This document shows, in pieces, positions 32,553 through 41,578 of a stretch of 64,000 bases of DNA. The position numbers and the translations under genes are program-made. The stretch is from Planctomycetales bacterium ZRK34 (GTDB taxonomy: Bacteria > Planctomycetota > Phycisphaerae > Phycisphaerales > Zrk34): assembly GCA_014873095.1 (NCBI GenBank), contig CP050848.1:682001-746000 (forward strand), given 5' to 3'. Under the pieces are notes generated by a model, which did not search any database, had not been told where the DNA came from, and saw nothing but the letters and a program-made list of their open reading frames with translations. How positions within the stretch are numbered: the stretch's first letter is position 1; each line of letters starts with the position of its first letter.

Positions 32553-32633
32553 GGGCGCCACACACCGCGGCTCAGAGCGGTGTGTGAGATATACATGATC
32601 AGCACACACCGCGAAGCGCGGTGTGTGGCGCCC
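32553..32633. repeat. second palindromic element next to the REP
   Basis: Outer arms GGGCGCCACACACCGC (32553-32568) and its exact complement (32618-32633). Inside, GCGGTGTGTG and CACACACCGC form a second inverted pair around GATATACATGATCAG. It begins 11 bases after the REP and ends 13 bases before the dodecin stop codon, with TAAAC in between. Confidence 0.85.
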
Positions 32634-32646
32634 GCTAAACGTGGCG

Positions 32647-32859
32647 CTACGCTTCGTCGAGTGTGAAGCCGATTTTGATCGTGACCTGCCAGTGGGCGAC
32701 TTTGCCGTCGTCGATGTGGCCGCGGGTTTCGGTCACTTCGAACCATCGCATGTTGTGAATCGTTTTGGCGGCGCGGGCGACGGCGTTTTGCACGGCGTCT
32801 TCCATGGACTTGGTCGACGATCCGGTCAGCTCAACCAGTTTGTATACGTGATCAGACAT
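32647..32859 (-). CDS. dodecin family protein
   Basis: 70 residues with GAAGGGAG 5 bases before the ATG. The sequence [39 protein letters not shown] and [16 protein letters not shown] matches dodecins, which assemble as dodecamers binding flavins or CoA. The conserved Trp (W39) that stacks on the flavin is present. It lies between two palindromic elements and the sulfatase. Confidence 0.94.
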   Translation of the reverse strand: MSDHVYKLVELTGSSTKSMEDAVQNAVARAAKTIHNMRWFEVTETRGHIDDGKVAHWQVTIKIGFTLDEA

Positions 32860-32886
32860 GGGGCTCCCTTCGAAGTGCGTGTCGTG

Positions 32887-34617
32887 TCACGGCAACCGGC
32901 GAACCCTGACGAAATACGCACCGCGTACTTTGTCGTCTTCACCGGTCAGCCACGACTGCATCATGGCCGGGCCCGGCGTCAGATGCAATCGGAAAATCGC
33001 TGAGGCCGCGGACGGGTCCACATCCGCATCGACGGTCTTGTCGCCGATCGCCAGCTTCGCGTGCTTTGCCCCGATCGGCTTGTCGATGTACAGCGGCCAG
33101 CGGTCCAGCGCGATCTCGTACTCCCCTTCACGCTCGACGTTCACCGCCCACGGCCCACTGCCGACCAATCCCTCAGCCACCCGCGCCTGATTCCACGGTG
33201 AATATTTGTAATCTTCCACCAGCCAGTCGTGCGACATCAGCGTCGTCGGGTTTTGTGCGTCCGACCCGAGCCCGATGCGAGAATAATCGTTGTACACCGG
33301 CTGCAGGCTGTCCCAGAATTTGTCGAAGCGGCCCTGCAGTTTCTTCACGACTTCGGGGTATTGCCCGGCGAGATCTTTATTCTGCCCGGGGTCGGCCTCG
33401 ATGTCGTAAAGCTGATCTTTGTTGACCAGCCGCCAGCGCTCGGTGAACACCAGCGAATTGCGCCACTTGATCGGCGTATGCACCCGCTGCTGGTGCAACA
33501 CGAGTTGGCGATCGGGCATCGGCATGGACGGATCAAGCAAACGCTTCGCCAGCGAGACACCGTCCAACGGCGGGCCGTCCGGTTTCTTGATGCCGGCCAG
33601 GTCCACCAGCGTCGGCAGCACATCGATGTGGGCGGCCAGCACATTGTCATCGCGCCCGCCGATGAGTCCGCCGGCCGGCCAGCGGATGAAAAACGGCACG
33701 CGATGCCCGCCGTCGAATACGCTGCCCTTGTTGCCTTTCATGCCGGCGTTGAAACCCCGCCAGGTTTTGTTGCCGCGCATGCCGGCGGCGGTGCCGTTGT
33801 CCGTCATGAAAATCAGAATCGTGTTTTCGGCGAGTTGCCAGTCATCCAGCCGCTGCATGAACACACCGAGGTTGTCATCGACGTTCGTGATCATCCCGTA
33901 GAAGCGGGCCATCGTGTCGGTCAGCCCCTGCTTGCGATACGGATCGGCATACTTGTCGGCGACGAGGTAAGGCCCGTGCGGCGCGTTGGTCGCCAGGTAC
34001 ACGAAAAACGGTTTGTCGCGATTGGCCTTGATGTAGCTCAGCGCTTCGCCGAACCACACATCCGTGCAGTAGCCTTCGAACTTGTGATACTTGCCGTCGA
34101 CTTCGTAGGTGTCGTCGAAGTAATCGTTGCCCCAGTAGTCCGGGCCCTGGGTCACGCCCCCGCCGTGATGCCACACGACGTGGTCGAAGCCCTGGTCCTG
34201 CGGGCGCATCGGGTAGTTGTCGCCGAGGTGCCACTTGCCGAACATCCCCGTGCGGTAGCCGGCCGCTTTGAACGTCTCAGCGACGGTCAGCTCTTTGGTA
34301 TTCATCAGCGATCGGCCCATGATCGTGTGCCAGATGCCGGTGCGTGTGGAGAAGCGTCCGCTCATGACACTGCTGCGCGTCGGGGCGCAGGTCGGGTCGA
34401 CATGGAAGTCGGTCAGCCGCACGGACTGGGCGTGCAGGCGATCCATGTTGGGGGTTTTAATGATCGGGTTGCCGTGGGCGGCGATGTCGCCGTAGCCCTG
34501 ATCGTCGGTGATGACGATGATGACATTGGGGCGGTCCGCCGCCTGCACCTGGCGCATCAGCGGCCCACACACAACGCCGATCATCACGATCAAAACGTAA
34601 AAGAACATTCGCAACAC
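32887..34617 (-). CDS. S1-family sulfatase
   Basis: 576 residues. AGGAGG lies 6 bases upstream of GTG 34617, which decides the start over ATG 34608. A signal peptide (about 1-27) precedes NVIIVITDDQGYGD (metal-binding Asp pair). The formylglycine motif is CAPTRSSVMSGR with Cys77, then GKWHLGD, APHGPY, and FMTDNGTAAG. This needs a formylglycine-generating enzyme encoded elsewhere. It should remove sulfate esters from polysaccharides. It lies downstream of cassette 2 on the same strand, separated by 76 bases, so it may be its effector. Confidence 0.94.
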   Translation of the reverse strand: MLRMFFYVLIVMIGVVCGPLMRQVQAADRPNVIIVITDDQGYGDIAAHGNPIIKTPNMDRLHAQSVRLTDFHVDPTCAPTRSSVMSGRFSTRTGIWHTIMGRSLMNTKELTVAETFKAAGYRTGMFGKWHLGDNYPMRPQDQGFDHVVWHHGGGVTQGPDYWGNDYFDDTYEVDGKYHKFEGYCTDVWFGEALSYIKANRDKPFFVYLATNAPHGPYLVADKYADPYRKQGLTDTMARFYGMITNVDDNLGVFMQRLDDWQLAENTILIFMTDNGTAAGMRGNKTWRGFNAGMKGNKGSVFDGGHRVPFFIRWPAGGLIGGRDDNVLAAHIDVLPTLVDLAGIKKPDGPPLDGVSLAKRLLDPSMPMPDRQLVLHQQRVHTPIKWRNSLVFTERWRLVNKDQLYDIEADPGQNKDLAGQYPEVVKKLQGRFDKFWDSLQPVYNDYSRIGLGSDAQNPTTLMSHDWLVEDYKYSPWNQARVAEGLVGSGPWAVNVEREGEYEIALDRWPLYIDKPIGAKHAKLAIGDKTVDADVDPSAASAIFRLHLTPGPAMMQSWLTGEDDKVRGAYFVRVRRLP

Positions 34618-34693
34618 CGGAGGCCTCCTGCAGAATATGAAATCGGACGAGCATCAAACGCGGCACATCGCCATGTTAATGCCCACCAGCCCC

Positions 34694-35398
34694 TTATTGA
34701 ATCCCGATGATGCGCTGAAAGTATTCCAGGTCGGGACTTCCGGGGGCGGGTGTGAACGCGGCCGCGATCTGGCTGGTGGCCGGATCACGAAAAATGTAAT
34801 GCTCGGCATGACCGTCGACGAAGCTGTGCACATTGCCGTCCAGGTGCCACCCGGCCGGCCAGTCCGTCCACGACGACCCGGTTGGGCTGAGCCCGAACGA
34901 CCCCCAGTTGAACCCGCGCGGATCGTACTCATCGAGCCACGCCAGCGTCAGGTTCGGGCGACGGAAATCGCTGAGCTTCGCCAACGGTCTATGTCCGCCG
35001 ATCGTGTAAAAACCGTTAAGGTAATTGTTGATCGAGTAGTTGCGAAGATAGTCATTGATCGCCGCCGGGCAGTGGTACAGTTCAACGTTCTGGTGATATC
35101 GCCAGAGCTTGCCGTCGCGGAGGTGTTGTTCGGTCTCGCTCGGCGGCGCCGGCTGCGGTGTCAACACCCATGAATACGCCGGCAGGTTGAACCCCGTATC
35201 GGAGCTGACCATCTTCGACTGGTTATCCGCAGCATACATCGAGCCGATCATCACCCATTGCCGTTGATTTGAAAGACACACCACGGCGCGTGCCGCATCG
35301 CGCGCCCGGTTCAGCGACGGCAGAAGAATCGCAATCAGCAGCGCGATGATCGCCACGACCACGAGCAATTCGATCAGTGTGAAACCATGTCGTCGCAT
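34694..35398 (-). CDS. pseudopilin-like protein (cassette 2)
   Basis: 234 residues with GAAGGA upstream of the ATG at 35398. The leader is [20 protein letters not shown]. The N-terminal 40 residues are very similar to the cassette 1 protein, but the globular part is different ([23 protein letters not shown], then [12 protein letters not shown] near the end). The upstream 50 bases, including the palindrome and ribosome-binding site, are also similar to cassette 1, which shows descent from a common duplicated unit. Confidence 0.88.
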   Translation of the reverse strand: MRRHGFTLIELLVVVAIIALLIAILLPSLNRARDAARAVVCLSNQRQWVMIGSMYAADNQSKMVSSDTGFNLPAYSWVLTPQPAPPSETEQHLRDGKLWRYHQNVELYHCPAAINDYLRNYSINNYLNGFYTIGGHRPLAKLSDFRRPNLTLAWLDEYDPRGFNWGSFGLSPTGSSWTDWPAGWHLDGNVHSFVDGHAEHYIFRDPATSQIAAAFTPAPGSPDLEYFQRIIGIQ

Positions 35399-35416
35399 GA
35401 ACAGGTCGTTCCTTCA

Positions 35417-35465
35417 TAGCCGTGATACAACGCATCGCGGTCCGCGAATCGTTGACACGCGGCGG
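35417..35465. repeat. paired-hairpin element before the cassette 2 pseudopilin, decayed copy
   Basis: Same 49-base arrangement as 4121-4169, with several substitutions that break or wobble the stems (CCGTGATAC against GCATCGCGG, and CCGCGTGTC against GATTCGCGG). Both loops are still AAC when read in one orientation. It starts where the PEP-CTERM coding region ends. Confidence 0.8.
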
Positions 35466-36395
35466 TTAACGACGACGCATCAACATTCCACCGAACAACA
35501 CCAACCCCGCTGGCAATGCCACAGGCGCAGGCACCGCAATCGATTCAACCGTGATACGGTCAAATGAAAACGTCGTATTGCCGTTGCCCTGCAGAAATGC
35601 GGCGGCATGCACGTTTGAAAGATCGTTGATCGCGCCAAGCCCGGTGAATGTTCCCGAAACTGAGGCCGGCAGCACGGCGTTCGTATCCGTCGAGGCAAAC
35701 GACAGCGACCACGCATCCTGCGACACGTCGAGTATCACCGTCACATCCCCAGCGATCATGTCGATGCTGTTGCGGTCTTCGCGCGTGGCCCCGCTGCCGA
35801 AGTCGATGAGCGTTCCGCCGCCGACGCCAGCCCCATTGTCGTCCCACGAAAATGATGTGAATCCGACGGCATCGTCATCGGCGCCGTCGATGTAGGCGAG
35901 TCCGCCGACGCCCTCACCCGCCGCCGGGTCCTGATCGTGATTGATCGCAATCCACAGGCCGTCGCGATCCGACTCATACGGGTTCAAATTGCCGATGCTC
36001 GTACCCGACTCGTTGTCCGCAATCACACCCAGCAGCATGCGGCCGTTGCCGGTGTTGACCAGATTCTTCGATACGTCGGTCAACGTCCATGTAATGCGCG
36101 TCGTCATCGCCGAAGCCACGCTGAATGTCTCGTTGCTCAGCAGCAAGGTCTGCTGGGTTCCGTCGGCGGCATTGGCCTGCGTGAGGATCGACCCGGACTC
36201 AACCGCCGGCGAGGCTCCGAAGCCCTTGCGATCGACAAAGCCCGTGCCGTCGCCGGTGGTGTTGGTGGCGACGTCGCCATCGTCGAAATGATCGTCAATG
36301 ATCGAGGCCCCGGCAGGTGAGCCGGCCAACAGGCCCAGCAAGGCCGCGGCCAGCATGAACATCGCAAAACGGCGAATCGGTTGCATGTATGTCAT
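35466..36395 (-). CDS. PEP-CTERM-like secreted protein (cassette 2)
   Basis: 309 residues. The ATG overlaps the FecR stop (ATGA) and GAAGGAG lies 8 bases upstream. The signal peptide ends near residue 30 (SPAGAS). The mature part (IIDDHFDDGDVATNTTGDG, LWIAINHDQD) is a beta-rich, Asp-rich jelly-roll-like domain without LamG. The C-terminus VPAPVALPAGLVLFGGMLMRRR matches the cassette 1 protein far better than the PEP proteins elsewhere in the window. It should be sorted by an exosortase. Confidence 0.82.
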   Translation of the reverse strand: MTYMQPIRRFAMFMLAAALLGLLAGSPAGASIIDDHFDDGDVATNTTGDGTGFVDRKGFGASPAVESGSILTQANAADGTQQTLLLSNETFSVASAMTTRITWTLTDVSKNLVNTGNGRMLLGVIADNESGTSIGNLNPYESDRDGLWIAINHDQDPAAGEGVGGLAYIDGADDDAVGFTSFSWDDNGAGVGGGTLIDFGSGATREDRNSIDMIAGDVTVILDVSQDAWSLSFASTDTNAVLPASVSGTFTGLGAINDLSNVHAAAFLQGNGNTTFSFDRITVESIAVPAPVALPAGLVLFGGMLMRRR

Positions 36396-37930
36396 CTGTG
36401 GTTCTCCTTCGATAGTGATGGGTTTGCGTCGAGCATGTCCAGGTCGTCGTGATAAAGACGGAGGATTTCATCGTTGGTGGCCGCTCGACCGAGTGCGACA
36501 AATCCGGCGATGCGGCCGCGCAGGTGTCGATCGCTGAACGCGAGGTCGCCGGTGGAACGTTCAGCCCAACTGCCGAGATGCGCTTTGCCGATGTAGGCAG
36601 GCGCTGATACGGCTATCTTCGTTTGCCCGATCATTCGACCGTCCAGATACACCGCCGCCGAGCGGTCGACCGCATCGTAAACCGCCGCCACATGACACCA
36701 CCGCCCTGTCAACTGGACCGACGGAGCGATCGGCGCGACCACGCGCGTCTGTTGCAACACGTCGAACACCATCTGCCGATCGCGACGAATCTGCCAGTGC
36801 ACATGGCCCGCATCGCGACTGTCGCTGAGCATCAAAGCGTTGACTTGCCGATCCAGCTCGTCAATCCAGACCCACATCGCAAGCGTCAGTGCCTCATGAT
36901 GCCCCGGCAGATCGATCGCGATCGCGTCGTCGACCCCGTCCAGCGGCGCTGCAAAACGCCCCGTCGCCGCGTCCAGCGTGGGCGTGATGCCTTCGAGCAT
37001 CGCGGGGCGACCGCCGCTCGGTACGTGATTGGTTACGGCGCCATCTTCGTCCGGCGTCTGGGTGAAATCGAATTGCGCCAGCAGGGCTGGATCACCGTGC
37101 CAGGTTTGGCCCAGCGTTTGATCGTGGACGTTGCGTATCTGAACCGGCCGCGTGCTGTGGCTCGGCACGTGAGCGATCTGCCCGCGTGTCAATCGGCGGC
37201 TTGACTCATGCGGCCGCTCGATCTGCACCTGCCCTTCGAGCACCGCCACGTGGCAAGCTCCCTGCGCATCAACCTGCATGAAAAAGCGCGTCCCCAGATC
37301 AACCACCAATACATCCCCGGGAGCGCCAACCGCAAAACCCCGCGCCTGCCGAGGCACATACACGCTCAGCGCCCCCTGCATCAGTTCGCCCCGATTCGGG
37401 CCGGTCATGCGAAACACACACGGCCCGGTCATATCCACCACCGCCCCACTGTCGAACATCACCTGCGCTGAACCCGAGAGCAACGACAGCCTGCCCGCCG
37501 TCAGCGTGCTGCCCAGCGCCACAGCCTGTCCGTCGTCGGTGAACACCGCATCGCTCATGTTCGTAAGCAGCGCGATGTGTTGGGCCGGCCGAACCGATTC
37601 GCCATCTGAGTCGGCGCGTGGCGTGAGGAACAACATCGCCGAGATGATTCCCGCAACGACCAACACCGCCGCCGCTGCGTACCAGACGGCGCTGACACCG
37701 TGACGGGCCACATTCACCGCCGGCGCGATATCGATCGACTCGCCTTGCGTATCCGCCATCGTTTCATTCAACAACACGCACATGCGGCTGACCGCCAGAA
37801 TCTGCTGCCGCGCCGACGGATCATCCCGCAACCGACGATTCAACTCCTCGGCCACATCCGCCGTGCAATCGGCCTCAAAGAACCGGCACATCAGCTCATC
37901 CAGTGACGCGGCTGCGATCAACTCATCCAC
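36392..37930 (-). CDS. FecR-domain anti-sigma protein fused to a LamG domain (cassette 2)
   Basis: 512 residues. GTG 37930 has GGAGG 6 bases upstream and overlaps the sigma gene end by 8 bases. Cytoplasmic helices, one membrane segment (about 83-102, WYAAAAVLVVAGIISAMLFL) and a periplasmic FecR domain (LLSGSAQVMFDSGAVVD, TGPCVFRM) follow the cassette 1 layout. A LamG/concanavalin-like domain of about 200 residues comes next (ALTLAMWVWIDELD, GRWCHVAAVYDAVDRSAAVYLDGRMIG). It may sense a glycan through LamG and release the sigma factor. Confidence 0.88.
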   Translation of the reverse strand: MDELIAAASLDELMCRFFEADCTADVAEELNRRLRDDPSARQQILAVSRMCVLLNETMADTQGESIDIAPAVNVARHGVSAVWYAAAAVLVVAGIISAMLFLTPRADSDGESVRPAQHIALLTNMSDAVFTDDGQAVALGSTLTAGRLSLLSGSAQVMFDSGAVVDMTGPCVFRMTGPNRGELMQGALSVYVPRQARGFAVGAPGDVLVVDLGTRFFMQVDAQGACHVAVLEGQVQIERPHESSRRLTRGQIAHVPSHSTRPVQIRNVHDQTLGQTWHGDPALLAQFDFTQTPDEDGAVTNHVPSGGRPAMLEGITPTLDAATGRFAAPLDGVDDAIAIDLPGHHEALTLAMWVWIDELDRQVNALMLSDSRDAGHVHWQIRRDRQMVFDVLQQTRVVAPIAPSVQLTGRWCHVAAVYDAVDRSAAVYLDGRMIGQTKIAVSAPAYIGKAHLGSWAERSTGDLAFSDRHLRGRIAGFVALGRAATNDEILRLYHDDLDMLDANPSLSKENHR

Positions 37931-38450
37931 CGGCCACCTCCCCCCGCACACGCGCCGAAATACATTCAGCCAACTTCCTGTACAAACGCGACATCGTCAC
38001 ATACACGCTCTTGGCCGGACGCCCCAGCCGCGTCGCCAGTTCCACCCCGGACAGGCTCTGACGATATCGAAGCTCCAGAATCTGCCGCGATTGCGGGTTC
38101 ATCGCCGCCAGGCAATGGCGCAGGGCCTCGAGTTCTTCGGCGTGGGGCGTCTGCGGATCGCCATCCAGTTCCGTTTCCAGCAAATCCAGCACATCCGCCT
38201 GAAGACTCACCGCCTGACGATGGCGCTGACGCATCAGATCAACCGTCGCATGGCGTGCCACCACGCGCGCCCACCGCCAGACATTATCCGGCCCGTCGAA
38301 CGGCTCCTGCGTCTTGATCAGCTTCAACAGCACATCCTGATACACGTCCTCGGCGCAGTGCATGTCCCGCGTCTGGATAAAGATCGACGCCAGCAGCCGC
38401 CCGCGACGGTTGAGCAACACGCGAATTGCCTCGTCATGATCCAACGGCAT
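37923..38450 (-). CDS. ECF-type RNA polymerase sigma factor (cassette 2)
   Basis: 175 residues from ATG 38450 with GAAGGGG upstream. Region 2: RRGRLLASIFIQTRDMHCAEDVYQDVLLKL, then NVWRWARVVARHATVDLMRQ. Region 4: MNPQSRQILELRYRQSLSGVELATRLGRPAKSVYVTMSRLYRKL. It is related to but clearly different from the cassette 1 sigma factor. It overlaps the anti-sigma start, so sigma and anti-sigma are translated together. Confidence 0.92.
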   Translation of the reverse strand: MPLDHDEAIRVLLNRRGRLLASIFIQTRDMHCAEDVYQDVLLKLIKTQEPFDGPDNVWRWARVVARHATVDLMRQRHRQAVSLQADVLDLLETELDGDPQTPHAEELEALRHCLAAMNPQSRQILELRYRQSLSGVELATRLGRPAKSVYVTMSRLYRKLAECISARVRGEVAGG

Positions 38451-38507
38451 AAAAGCCCCTTCACGACAAGGACGAACCAATCTGCCAAGGGTTAACAGGA
38501 CAACATG

Positions 38508-38537
38508 AAAAAAACCGCAGGCCGCGCCACCGGCCTG
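38508..38537 (-). terminator. candidate terminator after the alpha/beta hydrolase gene
   Basis: Stem CAGGCC / GGCCTG (38518-38523, 38532-38537) with loop GCGCCACC, followed on the minus strand by a run of seven T after CGG. It begins immediately after the stop codon at 38538. Confidence 0.6.
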
Positions 38538-39341
38538 TCAATTCAAATACTCAGTCAACAGATTCACGAGCGCCTCGGGATTATCGACGTTCAGCCAGTG
38601 CCCGCCGCGCACATCGTGCAGGTGGATGCGGCCGGTGTCGCGCGCGATCGATTCGAGCCGTTCACGCGCCGAAGCGGTCATCATCTCCGCCTCACTGGCG
38701 ACGACGAAGTGAATCGTCATCCGCTGGGCGAGTTGCTCCACGATGCTCCACATGTCTGCCTCATAAAACTCGCGGGCCAGCGATTCGAGGCCTTCGATCT
38801 CAAAACGCCAGCGGTAGGTTGAATCATGCCGTTCGACGTTCATCGCCATCCAGTGCGCCACCGGTGATTCAAGCCCGCGCCGCTGCATGGCGTCGATCGC
38901 CTCCTGGCGTGAAGCAAACACGCGCGGCAACTGCCGCAGCAGCTTGATCATCGCCCAGGCGTCGCCGGTTTCCGGGTCCATCACCTGCGGTGTGGAGTCG
39001 ATGACCCAGACCTGCCGCAGTGTAATGGGGGCCGATGCGGCGTATTGCAGGGCGAGCTTGCCGCCGAAGGAGTGGCCCATCACGGCGGTCGGCGCGTCGA
39101 GTATCGCCAGGTCTTCAGCGGCGGCGGCCAGCGTATGCGGCGGCGGGCGATGCCCGACCGATCGGCCATGTTCGCGCAGGTCCGGCGCCAGCGCGCCCCA
39201 CCCGTCGCGCTGTCGGACCACGCGGCGCAGGATGTGCACCCAGTTGCGCCCCGAACCAAAAGCGCCGTGCAGCGCCCACAGCCAGTGGCGCGGCGCACCC
39301 GACGGCGACACACGATGAAAATGAAGCGGTCGTCGACTCAT
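38538..39341 (-). CDS. alpha/beta fold hydrolase
   Basis: 267 residues from ATG 39341. Oxyanion region HGAFGSGRNW, nucleophile elbow AVMGHSFGGKLALQYA, a catalytic-acid candidate in VASEAEMM, and the last His in GGHWLNVDNPEAL. It matches the MhpC/YbfF-type hydrolases. The substrate is unknown. It is convergent to nothing and stands between cassette 2 and the RRM protein. Confidence 0.87.
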   Translation of the reverse strand: MSRRPLHFHRVSPSGAPRHWLWALHGAFGSGRNWVHILRRVVRQRDGWGALAPDLREHGRSVGHRPPPHTLAAAAEDLAILDAPTAVMGHSFGGKLALQYAASAPITLRQVWVIDSTPQVMDPETGDAWAMIKLLRQLPRVFASRQEAIDAMQRRGLESPVAHWMAMNVERHDSTYRWRFEIEGLESLAREFYEADMWSIVEQLAQRMTIHFVVASEAEMMTASARERLESIARDTGRIHLHDVRGGHWLNVDNPEALVNLLTEYLN

Positions 39342-39429
39342 GATCGATCCGACAGCATAGCAAATCGGCTGATCGAGAGTCGACGACCGCTGATGAGCGT
39401 TCGAATTGTCTTCAGGACGAGGTAGCGGA

Positions 39430-39756
39430 TTACCAGCTGTCGCGCCCGCGACCGCCGCCGCCACCGCCGCCTCGACCGCCGCGGAATCCACCACCGCCGC
39501 CGCCGCGCGGCTCACGCGGTTTGGCTTCGTTGACCGTCAGCGTGCGGCCTTCGAGCTCTTTGCCGTTGAGCTCTTCGATCGCCTGCTTGGCCGAAGCTTC
39601 ATCGGCCATCTCGACAAACCCGAAACCGCGCGGGCGGCCGGTTTCGCGATCGGTGATGATGTTCACACGATCGACTTGTCCGAACGCTTCGAAGGTTTCG
39701 CGCAGCGCGTCCTCGGTGGTGCGGTAGTTGAGATTGCCGACGTAGATGTTGGTCAT
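39430..39756 (-). CDS. RRM-domain RNA-binding protein
   Basis: 108 residues from ATG 39756, with GGAG 9 bases upstream. RNP2 is NIYVGNLNY and RNP1 is RGFGFVEM, in a single RNA recognition motif of about 80 residues. The C-terminal tail is Arg/Gly-rich (FRGGRGGGGGGGRGRDSW), like cyanobacterial Rbp cold-response proteins. It should bind RNA and act as a chaperone. The upstream region (39757-39945) is gene-free and could hold a long leader. Confidence 0.94.
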   Translation of the reverse strand: MTNIYVGNLNYRTTEDALRETFEAFGQVDRVNIITDRETGRPRGFGFVEMADEASAKQAIEELNGKELEGRTLTVNEAKPREPRGGGGGGFRGGRGGGGGGGRGRDSW

Positions 39757-39945
39757 GACATGACACTCCGGGTGCCGGGCGAGGGCGCCACTGTTGCAAG
39801 CAACGAGTTGTTCAGGGGGAGGAACAGGCGAGCTGACCCGAGCAAACATGAACACATTGCACGGTCGGCCGACCCGACCGGCTTCAAAAGTTATTGTAGC
39901 CTTGGGGTTTTTCAGATCAACCGCCCGTTCAACACACCGGGCCTG

Positions 39946-41376
39946 TCAATCCTGCGATTCAAGATAGTGCCGCTTGTGCTGATAAGTCAGCGGGACGCTG
40001 TGATGGAAATCACCGAAAGCCACCAGCGTCGCATCGACATCCACCGGCAGGTAACTGTGCAAAGCTTGCCGCAGTCGATCGGGTACATCCGCCTGCTCCG
40101 CCGCTTTGCGAGCATTGAGCTGAAAACGGATCGCCACACGATCGCCGTCCTGCCGCATCTGGAAATCACCCGTCAGCGCCGCCGCCAGATCGTGATCGCT
40201 GTAGATCGCTTCCTTGACCTGCTCGGGATACACCGGCTGCTGTGCAACCGTCACGCACTGCCCACGCCCCCACATCGCCAGACACGGCAGCGGATAGCGC
40301 GGTATCAGATCACCACGACCGCACTGATTCAGCAATGCCGCAACCTCCTCGTGACTGTACACGCGGGCCCAGTCGTCGGTGGTGTAACGGATCAGCGGAA
40401 TCTTGCGGCGACGGTTCAGCGTCGTCATCAACACGATCGGCCGACCATCAGGCCCGACGCCGTTTTCGAGATACAGCGTGCGCGGATCGTATTGCACGAA
40501 AGTCGGCACGAACGCCTCATCGCCGAACAGCGTGCTGCGGAGCTTGGCGTCCGCGGCAGCCAGTCGACGGATGCGGCGCGTGGCGCCGGTCTCCTGGCCG
40601 AGGCTCAGCGAGAGTTCCGAGATGCCCAGACTCACGAAGGTCTGTCCGCCGTCGGAATCATCGTCATCGAGGTTGTGCCCGAGCATGGACCCGAGATACC
40701 CGCGGAAGTTTTCCGGCATCACTTCGGCGCCGGTGACCGCATGAACGGTGTAGCGATTCCAATCGACGCCTCGATCAACACCCATCTCCACGACGCGCTT
40801 GAGGAACGGATGCTCGGCAATCAGCAACACCTGATCAAACTCATCAGCGAGTTGCTTGAAGATCGCCAGCACCGCATCGGGGCGCGTCGACGTATCGACG
40901 ACCGTGGCCAGTCGAGACGGTACGCGCACACCGGCCGGCAGCGCGTTGATCAGCAACAACTGCTTGCGGCGGGCGTCGAAGTACAGATCGAGCATCCGAT
41001 CGATGGCCGACCGCACGCGTGATTCTTCTTCGTAAGTTTCAGCGCCGAAGGAGTAGTGCCCGCTGAACCCGCTTGAGGTGTAGATGCAGACGGCGTCGGT
41101 CAGCGAGCCGTGCATGCAGAGTTTGGAAAGCGGGTAAGCGCCGAACAGATCGGGCTTGCGCGTCGCGGGCACATTCTGAAAGTCCGCAACATTTCGCACC
41201 GACGCCGGATCGAACCCGGCATCGAGCGCCTTGAGGATGTCCGGATAAGCCGGCACGCAGCGGACAGCCCGGCGAAACATCGCCAGCGCGCCCCGCTGGG
41301 CGCGTGCAGCCAGTCGTTTACCCACCCAACGCGCGACACGACCACCCCGAGCCTGGTTGTTGTTTTGATCCACCAT
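39946..41376 (-). CDS. PaaK/LuxE-like adenylating enzyme
   Basis: 476 residues from ATG 41376; TATACT lies 16 bases upstream on the minus strand. The AMP-binding loop is IYTSSGFSGHYSFG (SSG-x-SG), followed by AVTGAEVMPENFRG, ELSLSLGQETG and RYTTDDWARVY, with a GRGQCV segment near the C-terminus. This is the phenylacetate-CoA ligase / acyl-protein synthetase pattern. It probably activates a carboxylic acid as acyl-AMP. The adjacent FeeM-like acyltransferases suggest fatty acids as substrates, which is inference. Confidence 0.8.
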   Translation of the reverse strand: MVDQNNNQARGGRVARWVGKRLAARAQRGALAMFRRAVRCVPAYPDILKALDAGFDPASVRNVADFQNVPATRKPDLFGAYPLSKLCMHGSLTDAVCIYTSSGFSGHYSFGAETYEEESRVRSAIDRMLDLYFDARRKQLLLINALPAGVRVPSRLATVVDTSTRPDAVLAIFKQLADEFDQVLLIAEHPFLKRVVEMGVDRGVDWNRYTVHAVTGAEVMPENFRGYLGSMLGHNLDDDDSDGGQTFVSLGISELSLSLGQETGATRRIRRLAAADAKLRSTLFGDEAFVPTFVQYDPRTLYLENGVGPDGRPIVLMTTLNRRRKIPLIRYTTDDWARVYSHEEVAALLNQCGRGDLIPRYPLPCLAMWGRGQCVTVAQQPVYPEQVKEAIYSDHDLAAALTGDFQMRQDGDRVAIRFQLNARKAAEQADVPDRLRQALHSYLPVDVDATLVAFGDFHHSVPLTYQHKRHYLESQD

Positions 41377-41578
41377 CGATTTCCCCGGGACAGTATAGTG
41401 GCGTGAGTTGGCCACGCGACCGGGACCGGTCTGTCGATGGTTGGAAATAAATCTGGCTTGTGAATGGGCCATTTGCGGAAGGTTCCGGAGATTACCACGG
41501 ACCAGCGGTGTCCTAGAGCAATCTTCGACCGCAAACACCGGCCACTTGATCGTTTAGATGTGGTGAGAAACCCTTAAT

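Noticed and set aside
33229..34710. 493-codon open frame opposite the sulfatase
   Set aside because: The sulfatase has an intact formylglycine motif; the antisense frame has no support.
39406..41022. 538-codon open frame opposite the PaaK-like gene and the RRM gene
   Set aside because: Both minus-strand genes have clear motifs; this frame is low-complexity and lacks a ribosome-binding site.
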